From: Tigriopus japonicus
Lineage: Eukaryota > Arthropoda > Copepoda > Harpacticoida > Harpacticidae
DNA: 64,000 nucleotides
NCBI GenBank assembly: GCA_010645155.1
Contig: CM021323.1
Location: forward strand, 5,433,768 to 5,497,767
Direction of reading: 5' to 3'
Position 1 is the first letter of the stretch. Each line of letters starts with the position of its first letter. Below, piece after piece: positions 21,667-33,600 of this stretch. A program made the translations under genes and the position numbers. The notes below the pieces were generated by a model. That model was not told where the DNA came from. It did no database searches and saw only the letters and a program-made list of their open reading frames with translations.

Positions 21667-24600
21667 CTGCAAGAGAAAGAACTGAAATGAAATTCTATGT
21701 TGGTGTGAAAAGCTTGCTATGAACATTGATTTCTTTTTGATAATGGGCATAGAAGTCGGAAAAGGTGTCTTTTAGACTGATTCTTTTTTCTTTGCCGTAC
21801 CAATGGGTGTTTTCAAGTTAACTGCACAGATCGGTTACGGACTTTTAAATTGATTACTAGTAGTTAAACTAACTATAATATTTATACTAACGCCATCTAC
21901 CATCTATTCAAAGGGGTCATTTCTTTAAAAGTAGGGTTTTTAAAAGCGCAATTCCGGCATGATTTTGCACACCTTTTATACCTTGGCGAGTTCCTCAGAT
22001 GGTTTAACTAACATTTGGTTCAACTTTAATGGTCAGAAAAGCAATTGTACTTCCAGGGTTTTAAAAACTTTGAGCATTTTCACATTTATGGCTCCATTTC
22101 AAAAACGGGAGTCTAGGAATATAGGTCCGTTTTCTATTCAATTTAACAGGCCAAATTGATCAAGAAACTCGAAATAGATTCATTGATCAACAATGTTAAC
22201 TTTCAACACGTGCCGACAATCAAAACTATTTTAATATTTTCCCCTGTAACCCTCAAACAACGTTTTTAGTTGGCGTTACTCGAAACCTTCAACTTGCTCG
22301 GTTTGTTTGGGTACCATTGGAACCGCTTAATCACACCGAGTCCAAAAATTGTTCTTACTAAGCCAATAGACACCTGCATCCGGATATAGGTGGAACTCGG
22401 GGTTGCCAGAGCTGACCCTTAGCAAAGCAAGGGGGAAGCATCATGAACCCTTGGTAAAAGCGGCAGCATGTTTACATTTACTTGAAAAAGCTTATTGTGG
22501 GCGATCAAAATTGCATGGAAGAATACTCAATTTAGAAATGCTCTTGATTGTCCTGGTGCAAAATGTGCTTTTTTTTGAGTGTTGGTGCTAGGGTCGGAGG
22601 GTTGAGCCTCGCCCGGCCACCGAAGCCAGCCATATCATCGTCCAAATTGTTCCGATAGGTAATCTCATGTCCGGTATCAGAATGGTTCTCCGTTTCTGGG
22701 TGTGAATTAGCGTCTAAAAGTTTCGTTTAGAAAGGTCGGGGAGGAGAATCGAACCTGGGACCTCTCTCCCTATAGGAAGCTACGCTAACCACGACCCCAC
22801 GTCTCCTCCCTTAAATATTGCATTTCCCATTGGATCCCATTTGATGGATATTTTTACGTAAATTCCTGATTCATGCATGAACATTGAAACTCGCATCAGT
22901 AGAGAATGATCGAGTATTACTGTCTCCCAGTCTAAGGGTCAACAAAACTACCTCTAAAATTGGTTAACTATGCATATAAAATCGTTCCTCTTGTTCCAAT
23001 TGAAATGTTTTGAACAAAATGGATCAATTTTAGATCCGGTTTCTACTCCAAAATCTGAGCTTCTTTGTACATTTGAATAATAAAAAGACGAGCATACATA
23101 ACGATGATAAAGACTTACTTTTTGATAGATTAGTATGGTCTGGCTTACATTTGGCTTCGGTGTGTATTTGACAAGTATCCATGACAAAGTTGCTATATTG
23201 TGGACCGCTGAAATGTCAAAGCACAAATGATTGATGCAAACGGTATCAGAAAGACATAAGCCTTGACATGAATGCTTGTGGGATGGAAACTCGCTCACCT
23301 CAAGACATAATTGACACATACTATGCTTTGCTCTTCAGAGTTTTTTGTATTGCAAATCAAAGTAGCGCAACTTTGCATCCACGTGTATCCACCATACTTA
23401 TTGATGAGTCGAAAGTAATTGCTCATCACTTGACCTTTGTTCAGCACTGCAAAATCAAATTTTCTCGTCACTTAAAACGAAGAATCTAGATGTGACATCT
23501 TATCTTGATTCGCTTACAATCCTCATGAGTTTTTCGAATTTTATGCACATCCTCACCATGACAAAGGGCATACAATGACAAACCAACCACATCATCACAG
23601 GAGTAGTCCAATAACTCAGAAATCCTAAAAAAACAACATCAATTGAAATTGCAAATGAACCGTGGAAAATCATGAACTGTGGAAAAATAATCAAAGGTGA
23701 AACGCTGCTCTTAGAGACGCTAGATAAAAGCCCGAAAATTAGGGAGGCTAGTTCAAATAGCTCAAGTATTCCAAAATATGTTATAAATACCGCTGCTCGA
23801 GTTTAGTCTCGGTACCTCAGCTGCGTTAGAAAAGCAATTGATGTACACCGTTATTCATACTCGACTTTGGTATCCTTGAGCCATTTGAATTGGTGCACCT
23901 AACATCCGGGCTTTAAATGTCTCCTACTCCTCCGAACATATTAATACAGTATTGTGCAAGTGAGCGACAACTTTGTACAATTCTTTGTCCCGAAGTAAAG
24001 AAAAATCACGGAGGAAACAAAAACTTACTTAGGTTCACAATGGGCAATTCTGAAGTCAAATGTGAGTCGAGTGACAAACATATCACTTTCTAATCGGACT
24101 TCATGCACACTCGGTGGAGGAAGAGCGATGGCTAGTCCAATGAAACCGGATATGGAAGGTGTACCATCACGCATCAGAGAGCTCTTCTTGTTCTCATTAT
24201 TACCCACTGGGCGGAGCTTGCCCAATACCAAAACAACCTAAGGAGGAGCAAAATTGAAACAGTTCGAACCTCTTCATTTATAAATTATAATGCTTCTTTA
24301 CGCCATGGAAAAAAAAGGTTTTGCCAAAAGAAAAAGGGAGAGATGTATGCAATACAGATTTGAACTCAGGAGAATCTATGGTTAAAGGTCTTAACCAGAT
24401 TGTAGGTGCCATGTTTTATTCCTTGGATAACTCTAAAAGGGCGTTGGATCAACTGAATTTGCATAACACATTTGGCACAAAAGTTTCATAACTATTCAAT
24501 ATTTCTAAGCAAAATTATAGAGGTTATTTGTATTAAAACTAAGATATTCTTAATGTGTTTTTTTTTACTTTTGATAGATCTTGTGAAGAATTGTTTGTTG

Positions 24601-27600
24601 TACTTCTCTATTCTCGCCCCACCGGCTCACTGCGTAAACATGCTATGGGGCAGCCAGCACTAATCATCCACTCGGCAAGAGATTTTTTTTCCCATTTTGT
24701 TTTGTTAAAATGTTTGTTTTCAACAATGTGACTGATCAAGATTGTTTTACCACAATATCTAGATACAATGAATACAGTCGAATCTCGATATAAGCAATCT
24801 CAGTTTAAGCAATTTTTGCGATATAAGTAACTTTTCCGCGCTGACCAAAATTTTACTACATAAAAATTCTCGATATAAGATATTTTCCATTTTTCCTCAA
24901 TCTCGACATAAGAAACATTCTCAAAGTTCTTGGCCAACTTCTCTTGCTTAAATTGGTCACAGTACAAAAAAAAAACCAAAAAAACGAAACATTTCCAAAA
25001 GGATCGATGCAGTGCTTCCATTTCTTGCATTTTTGCGCAAATCTTGCGCTTTTTGGGGTCCCGTTTGCGCACTTTTTGGGGCTCTTGCGCCTTGCATTTT
25101 TCAAGTTCGAGTTAGAAGAATGAAAAATTGCATTTTGAACCCTAGAATCGCTAAAGATTGTCCAAAATGCCACTCAACAAAAACCATTTTAAGGAGTACT
25201 TTAAGTTTTAAAAAAATATTTGTCGATAATTATAAAAAATAATGAAAGCACATATTAATTTCACCAACAAATCTGCAATGTTTGAGAGTGAAACAGATTT
25301 CTGTGTCTGCCAAAGCAAAACCTAATGGAAAATAAACAACCCAAGAAATTGTCTTGTCATCCCAAGAAAGTCTCTCAAATTTGAGGTAATTTAAGGTCAA
25401 ACTGAGAATAGAAGATTTGCAGTTGAGATATAAAAAAAATAGCAAAAAACTTCATCAGGATGAAAGTCTGGAAGACTCAAATTTTTAAGAAGTTGTTTGT
25501 CCCCGTAAAGGTTTAATAATGTAACAATCATGAAGGCAAAATTGTACTTTTTTCTTTCATTTTTTCTTTCAAACTGAGATTGAAACAAGTTCTTAAGCTT
25601 TTGAAAGGAGATATAAACGCATGCACTTGTAATGTTAATTTGTGTGTTTTAATGCCTATTTTTTAAAAGCTAAGTTTTCGAGTCATTATCAGATTTTTCG
25701 TAATAAAAGTAAGCCTTTAAGGTAATGCAAAAGGTGAGGTGAACTCCTCCAGGAGTTTCCTGTATTTTTTATCCTTTCTTGAGCCAATTTTCTTGAGTTT
25801 CAATATTAGAAAAATCTCGATAAAAGCAACATTTTGCCGTTGACAGAAACGTTGCTTAAAATGAGATTCGACTGTATATCACCGTAAAACACATGCTGAA
25901 ATTGGTTTGTCTCAAATGTGGATACATTTGACCAACCTTGCTGGTGGAACACTAAGAGGGCAATAACTTACTCTATATCCCGAGGACTTGAAATGGCAAC
26001 CCCGTTTGGTTAGCGTGGATTTCATGCGGATGCAAAAAGCCCGATCGTACGAGGCATTAGGCGCGTTCATGTTCTGTTTGTTCACATACATGAGTGAGGT
26101 CACCGGGTAGCAAACTATCAAATATAAAAAACAACACATCATTCAGGTCTAACGATGCTAAGCTCATGGTAACGATTTCTTAAAAACGAATTACCCTTTA
26201 GAGGATAATTCAGGTATATCATTATCAACCAAAGATTAACAACAACAGATCATGTAAAACTTTCATTGAGGCCATTTCATGGCAACTTTTGCGTAAACGT
26301 CAAATTATTATTTTCATAAATTTAATCAATTTTAATGGTATATTGGACCTTCAACAACATTAAAACAATCATTAAAAATCAGTAACAATGGCTGAAATGT
26401 AACAATTTTTAGAATCAATCATTGGTGTGGAACTTGTCCTACCCTTTTGTTCCGAGTCCCTTGTCTAAACCCAATCAAGAACCATAGAAATTTTCTGGAC
26501 TTGCAATAATAACTATAACTTTAAGTAAGAGCAAACCAAGCTAGGTCTTCTGCCCACGAAACCATGTTGGGTAGACTAGAGAACCTAATCTAGGGACTGG
26601 CCGGCAAAATCTATAAATGCCCGACTGATATGTATCATCTATGACGTCTTCCAACATGCGGGAAGCCAAAGTTCACGATTAAAGGAAACCTTTTCTCATT
26701 AGAAACACATCTAAACTAATTAGCTCATTTGATAGCACAGTTTGGTTGGTGATCCAAAAGCCTCATCTTCAAGCGTGCTGCCTAGGTGTCTTAAGTAAAT
26801 GCCTGTTATGTAAAAAGTGAATTTTAATTAGTGTGAAGTTTAAACAAGCACTAATGGATGAGTGTGATCAAACGAATTCAGCTGAGGATTCCAGGGCTTA
26901 ACTGACCAGGGATGTGTCAGAGTTGAGACTATCCTGCCCAAAAACTAAATTTAAATTCTAGAGCGTAATTTGCATTCTTCGTTTTGACAGTCAATGGAAA
27001 CAAGAACTTTACCCTCACGTTGCAAACTTAATCTATGAAATATCCGGACCTATTTCTAACCCATCTCTAGCCCTTTTGGCCCACAAATCCCCAGCTGAAT
27101 TTGTCCCACTACACAGAGTTTTTCACAGAGATTCTTTTTCAAGTGTCATGAACAGGGCCACCAGATAGTTGTAAATTACATTTTACAATGTACCAACCAA
27201 AATCTGCGATTTTTGTCCAAAATCACATAAATGGGGAAAATTGTACATAAATGTGGTTAAATTCAATGAAACTGATATGGAAATATGTTTAATTTTACGA
27301 CAAAGTCAAGGTAAAGGAGCAAGAATATAAAGCGCATTTCATTTGTCACTAGGAGTATTTAGTTTATTATCATGCCCGCTAGATAGTTGTAAATGACATT
27401 TTACATTTATGTGCAATTTTTGCCCAGAGCGACAAAAATTGGGAAAATTTCAAAAAATATTTGGAAAATGCCTGTTCTGTTGAGAATGATCTACAAAAAG
27501 GACATCAAAATCAAAATACGAATAGGAGCGATCAAATTTGCAACAATTGTGATAAGATATGATTATTTTAGCATCTTTTCTTACCTATGAAACAAAATTT

Positions 27601-30600
27601 ATATGATGAAAGTATGAAAAAGGTTAGTTTTTGAGGCAATATGTGACCAAATTACCAAAAAATCCGATTTTGTTACATTATTTCTCAAAATAAACTACCA
27701 AAAATAATACATTTTTCAGCGATTTTTTGCATAAATTTGGTGGCCCTGGTCATGAAGAATTATTCCCATTCATTGCCAATTTGGTTGCCCATGATCTTTG
27801 TTGAAAACTATTCTGATGAAAACGTCTGATGACATCTTTACTCTAGGTTTTGACTCCATTTGGAGGCGTCATTGAGGCAGGATCGAATCCCAAAAATTCA
27901 CGAGAAAAGCAGACGTAGTACGAGCTATGCCATGTCATGCCTCCAGGGTTGGTTTCTTTGGGTAAAATCCCATTTTTACCGGGATCCCGTGGGATAATCC
28001 CCTGCATCTCTCAACCCCAAAAATAGAAGTGAATGTGTTGAGGAAAAAAATATTTTTCTTACCGTCAGGAATGCTTGGGCATGAGCCAAATGACTTTGTG
28101 TCCTCATTCATGTCTTGGCGGTTGCCTGCCAAAGTCACACCTAGTTGTTCCGCTAATTCATTGTGATCTGATTGGTGAACATAATCAAATACGCTACTCC
28201 CAGTCAATTCCACCTGAAAAAGAAGCAAAACAAACGATTTGTTCTCCGTAGCCCGATTTGGCGTCTTTGACACTCACACACGCAACCAAAAAGCCAAAAC
28301 TGCGATGTTAAAGAAATTTTTCGGGCTGTTCTGACGAAAAATTAGCCGATACTGGCAGGAGTTGATCATTTTGAGGCATTTCAGTCACAACATGAACGTT
28401 TTTTCTCGTCATTTGGGTCTCCTAGTAAATCATTGGTTAGGATTCTCCTCTTAATGGACGATGAATTTACCGGAAACACAAGGAAATTGAGATTCTTTGT
28501 TTTCATATTAGAGATCATCATCTGGTTGAATAAAAATAACTTGGAAAGGCTTCAAGACATGCTTATTCAAGAACTAAAACACATTGAAAAAGTTGCTCCA
28601 AAAACCGAGATTTACCATAGTAACATAGTAACGTTTCCACTCCTTAGAGCATTAGAGTAAGTTTAAACCTAATTGGCATGTGTATGTCATTAATTAATCT
28701 TATTTTGCTGTTTCCCAGACGTTTCTCAGCATAAGGTCAGCTGATGGTTATCGTCTACTGTGCTTACTCTTTGAAACATTCGGGATTTCTGCTCCACAGC
28801 AAACTAATTTTTCCGGCCTATAGTCGCTATTATTGTCAATTTATCTACAGAAAAATGCCTTCAAATTTCTTTTTTTACTAACTTTTTAACTTTGCTTTGA
28901 AGAACAACCACTGCAGTTCAAGGCCCGAATTCGCAACTCGTTCTTGGCACTTGAAGACGTAATTCTATGTAGTAACTTCGTTCCTGAAGTCTTACTTCAA
29001 GCACCAACTAAATCTTAATGCCTTACCTGGGATAAACCAAGATAAATAGAAACGGTTTCTGAGATATAGAGGAACCTTCCATCGGCGTTCAGAGAGATGG
29101 CGAATCCGTCGAGGGATTGGAGGATATGCGTTCCTTCGTGCTCTTGATAAACATCCACAACCAAATTTGACAAATGTTTCCGACCTACTAAAAAGACATC
29201 AAGGTCAAAATAGCTACTAGGTACATTTTTATTAATCGGGTTCAATTCGCACTTTTTGACTTGATCCGGTTGTTGTTGTCCTTGGTCCATTTTTCGGCTC
29301 CATTGGCCGCAAATTCCCGAAGTCTCAAGAAAGCAATGGTGAGCCGAATGATGGAGGCCTTGTCCAACTGCGAAGTAATAGCTGACGGCAAGGGCAACAT
29401 TTTGGCCAATTCATAGAATTCGAAGTTCTCTTTCCCGCGGCGCGATCTGGCGGCATCGCGAGACTTTTCTTTCCGTAACTCGAGGATTCTGAACATGAAC
29501 AAACAAAGGAACATCAATTACACCTATGAGCTTCAATTTTCGATGTCTCTTGTTCTCGTTCAGCGTCGCCATGCATGTGCGGACCAACTAGGCGCATTGA
29601 AAAGTGACTTAGTGCACGTCGTCACAGTAAGTAATACCTTTCGTACTTGGGGACGGGAAAAGAACAAGCCAGCTTACCTCGAGTTCAGGGACCCGTTCGT
29701 GTGAAGATCGTCGTGAAGTTGTCTGTAAAAAAAACAAAAAAGTACTTAACGCTTATGAGGCGTAATTCAGGGAGCGGTTGGCATTGTCCATGTTAGTTTG
29801 CAACATGATTGGTTTGGTTGAGATTTTGGACGTGGAACAAACATGAACAAGGCATTTACGATTCATTACAAGTGGCTCAAAGCAAATAATGGACCATTGG
29901 ATTGTCCTCCCAAATTTATGTAAATTTTTACATGTGCAAAATTTGGATTTAGTAGTCTGTCTTGAACGTGCCATTTCATCAAATTGTCACTTCGTTCAAG
30001 TCATTTCTATTGTTTTCAAAACCTTTCACTTTTACGTTTGCTGAAAGTTGCAAACTTCCAAACATGAAAGGTGACCTAAATTTTCACAATCTTGGTTTTC
30101 GACTCTAAACTGATGTTTCTTCGTATATTTCAAAAAATTTAGAGAAACTTAGGGTTTTTTATTGGCTTGTGAAGTGAACAAAGAATGTGAAGAAACACTT
30201 CATTGACAAAAAATATTGGGAGTGTTTCCATTTAATTGACGTCGCTCTAATATTTAGTTTTGAACTAAATGATGAGATCATCGATGGAATCGTTGGGGCA
30301 GCTGGCAGAATGCCTTGCATTTAATCCTAATAGGAAATAGAGCAGAATTTTGGGTGGAATGGAGTGTTTGGTATCCCAGCACGTCTCACTTTTAACGATG
30401 TGCCAAAAAAAGAAGTCTAGGAGCCTCAATTAAACCTGTAACGGACACTGGTTATATACTACCTAAAAACGCTATAATCTACATTTGGACCGCCGACCCT
30501 GTACATGCAAAGAAATACGTTTTATAATTTCAGAGGTTAAATTTACCATTACTTTAAGATATGTACCGTATGCAGTATTCAATTGATTCATGACGTGGTC

Positions 30601-33600
30601 CCCCTACGATCTTTATACTAAAATTTCAAACTTCTGTTGGAACAGAACGAAAGGACAATTATACAAGAGTCAATTGCTTCTGAGTCGAAGGCAGTAGTTG
30701 AGCACATCAACATAATGCTTAAAAAATGGGCTTTTTCAATCAAGGCTGTTTCACGACCATTGAGGGCACCGCGATTCTAGCTCAGAAAACCACCCCGCAA
30801 TGCTAAGTGCAACCTCACGTGAGCGAGGTTGCGTGGTAAAAACAAACATAGCGAAAGTTTTGTGTTCCCAATAAAAGCATGTGGTCTTGATGAGAGTTCT
30901 CTAAACGGGAATCACCAGACTCCAGGCAGTCTTAAGGATGGGCCGGTACGCTCTTGGACCTAGAAGTCCAAGTTCGCGCATGGATTCTCAGTGCGTCGGC
31001 ATAGATAAATATGCAAAGTGTATGTTGCAACACAGCTTTAGGATTAGGCTTCAGGCCCTGCAAGGCTAGGCTTTGGGATCATATGTTTTGACCGTTAGAT
31101 TAGGTGATAATAGGAAAAGTTGATTAATTACTTCTCCTACTTGCTTCTTAAGAGCACTGAAACTGGCTGAAACCTTTCTTTTCTTCCAAGACACTGACAA
31201 TTCCAGCGCCTACCGTCACGGTACGCAAGAACTGTCGAAACGGTTGTGCAAGACTACCGAAATAAGCTACTTGGCTGCCATCACTCAAAACTCAGGACGA
31301 AAAATCGCCTCACAGGTAAATACACGGTACGTTTGTTATCACCACGCAACCTCGCTCACGTGAGGTTGCACTTAGCATTGCGGGGTGGTTTTCTAAGCTA
31401 GACACCGCGATCTACATAAGTTAAAGAAGTATTACAACATTGCTTGGATTAGTCAAAGTCAATAGATAAAAGTGACACATGAGGTGTCTCTGCTTGGCAG
31501 AGTGGATCAAATCTGGGCCCCTCGTAACTACCACAATAATGTTTCCTCTCTTTTTTTTTGAAAAATCCAGTCACTTGTCAAAAAACGACCTATCCAACTT
31601 AAGAGCACAGAAAGCATTTCTATTTATTAAGTTGTTTAGTTGAATATAGAATCCCATTGCTATTACAAATTTTTCAATTTATAGACGTGGAGTAAAAATA
31701 ATAATTTTTGATCCATTACAATATTTTTGAAACGGGTTACGCCTCACGGGCCTGGCTCCGGGCCTCACAAGTAACGCTAATGGGGCCCTAGCTCAGAAAA
31801 AGTTCAAGAATCCCTGCCTTAGGCACACGGAAATAGCAACCTATGTGGTTTTATACACCAGAATGTAAGCATAATCCAATGTGTACATTCAAGTTTTAAG
31901 TTAACTTTTCTAGTAGTCAACATCTACTCAGGACCCTTTTTTTGCTTTGCTTCAAGACTGAGAAAACGAAAAAAAATGCTTTTCTTTTTTCACTACATTT
32001 TTTCTCACAATCTCAATGCCTAGAAGGTTAAAGCATCAAAGATAAAGTCATTGATACAACCTTATTATCTATTGCGTTTTTTCGAGTCAGGTCAAAATTA
32101 AACCCTTTTTATATTCACTTTTTTGTAATCATGGTCAATACACTTTTAGAACACTTTTCGATACCTGTTCAGTTGAAAATATGTTGATCAGGTGCTGAGT
32201 TATTTGAGTTTAAGGAGTCTATTTTTTGCCCCAAAGAGTGGAAAATTGCTTCGGGTATATGAAAACTCAAATTCCCACACAAGTAACATTGTTTTTGTAG
32301 AGCACTATAATAACAGTGCTCTAGTTTTTTGATCACAAAACACAAAACCAATTCTTCATTTTTGGATGCTTTTGTTTAGGACCGTGCTCCGTGAACCACT
32401 GCTGAGCCCAGATACCAAATTGGAGCATGTTATCCGTCGACAGTTTCTAAAAAATCTTGTTACCGTAATCATTTGTCATTTAGACCTTGATATTCCATCA
32501 TACGGTTTAGATTCTCAACCATAAAGCGTTCAAGTGCCTTTGTGGGGATATCGCATTAAATGTCAAGCTCGAACAATTCTGACTATGTTACCAAAATACC
32601 TTTTTAAGTGATAAGATTGGGAAGACTGTGATTATCAGAATCTAAATATTGCCACATATTGTCCAGTTTTTAAATTTTACTGATATGCCCTATTTTGCCG
32701 ATGTTTTAATTTTACCCAATATTGTAATTTGCATATGTTTTGCAATTATTATTTTACCCAATGTAAATTGTCCATTTTTGATGTTACCGTCATAAAACCT
32801 TGCAGGAAATCTAATCTTGTCTTTGCCCTTGAATTTATTGTTGAGGTTGATACATTTTCAGTTCTTCAAAGATGTGAGAAGACCACAATTAACCATAATA
32901 ATCCAAGGTCTCATTTCAATGTATGGAAATGGCAAACTGATAAGAGTAATAAAGATAAATTCCCCAGTACGTACTGCAGTGTAAGATTGATTGAATGACC
33001 GGCAAGCTATTAATTAAGCACCTTTTCCTTTTTTTTAAAGCAGATGTCATTTAATAATAATCTTTATATATATACTTGCCCCATTGGATTGTTACAATGT
33101 ACATTTTTACAATTATGACCATTTAGTCGAGGGCCCATTTTGGGTTTTGTTGCGGGTGCCATTCGAGGCATCAATCCACTAGAATTGGAGTTGGGTGGGG
33201 GAAGACCTGGGATCGAACCCATGAACCCGAGAGCAACTCGGACGCGCGGTAATCAACTGCGCTACAGCCATCTTCCCTTCCATTTGGTAAAACTATCAAC
33301 CCTGATGTGAAAAGTTTGCACATTTTGTCTAAACTTGCATTTTTTGTCAAGAAATCAATTATTTCGGCGGAAACATCTTTAAAATTTTGAAAAATATGTG
33401 GTATTTAACCGAAAAAGACCTTTTTCCTCCCAAAAATGCCGTGTTTTGTAATTTTTCAATACTCCCACAAACCTTTTCGCCTTTAAATCATAACAATTCT
33501 TTGTTTGCTTGTGTCGAAAGGTAGTTATTTGTATAAATGCAAAACATAGAACTCATGGTGTTGCTGTTTTCAGTCTTTCAACTCCCGACGAAAATGTGAT

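Larger units (their letters stand above)
26115..28062 (-). other. trh intron 6, repeat-rich
   Basis: It holds the dispersed repeat copy at 26590-26870 and the hAT element at 27153-27748. No exon was recognised. Confidence 0.7.

Noticed and set aside
28433..28660. Plus-strand 75-codon frame ending near GTAAGT inside a trh intron
   Set aside because: No convincing acceptor, partner exon or known domain was found. The donor-like GTAAGTTTAAACCTAAT also occurs at 60386 without similar upstream coding, so it may be a repeat fragment.
33122..33278. Functional tRNA gene on the minus strand
   Set aside because: A- and B-boxes are present but the arms do not pair into a proper cloverleaf and a SINE-like body follows.
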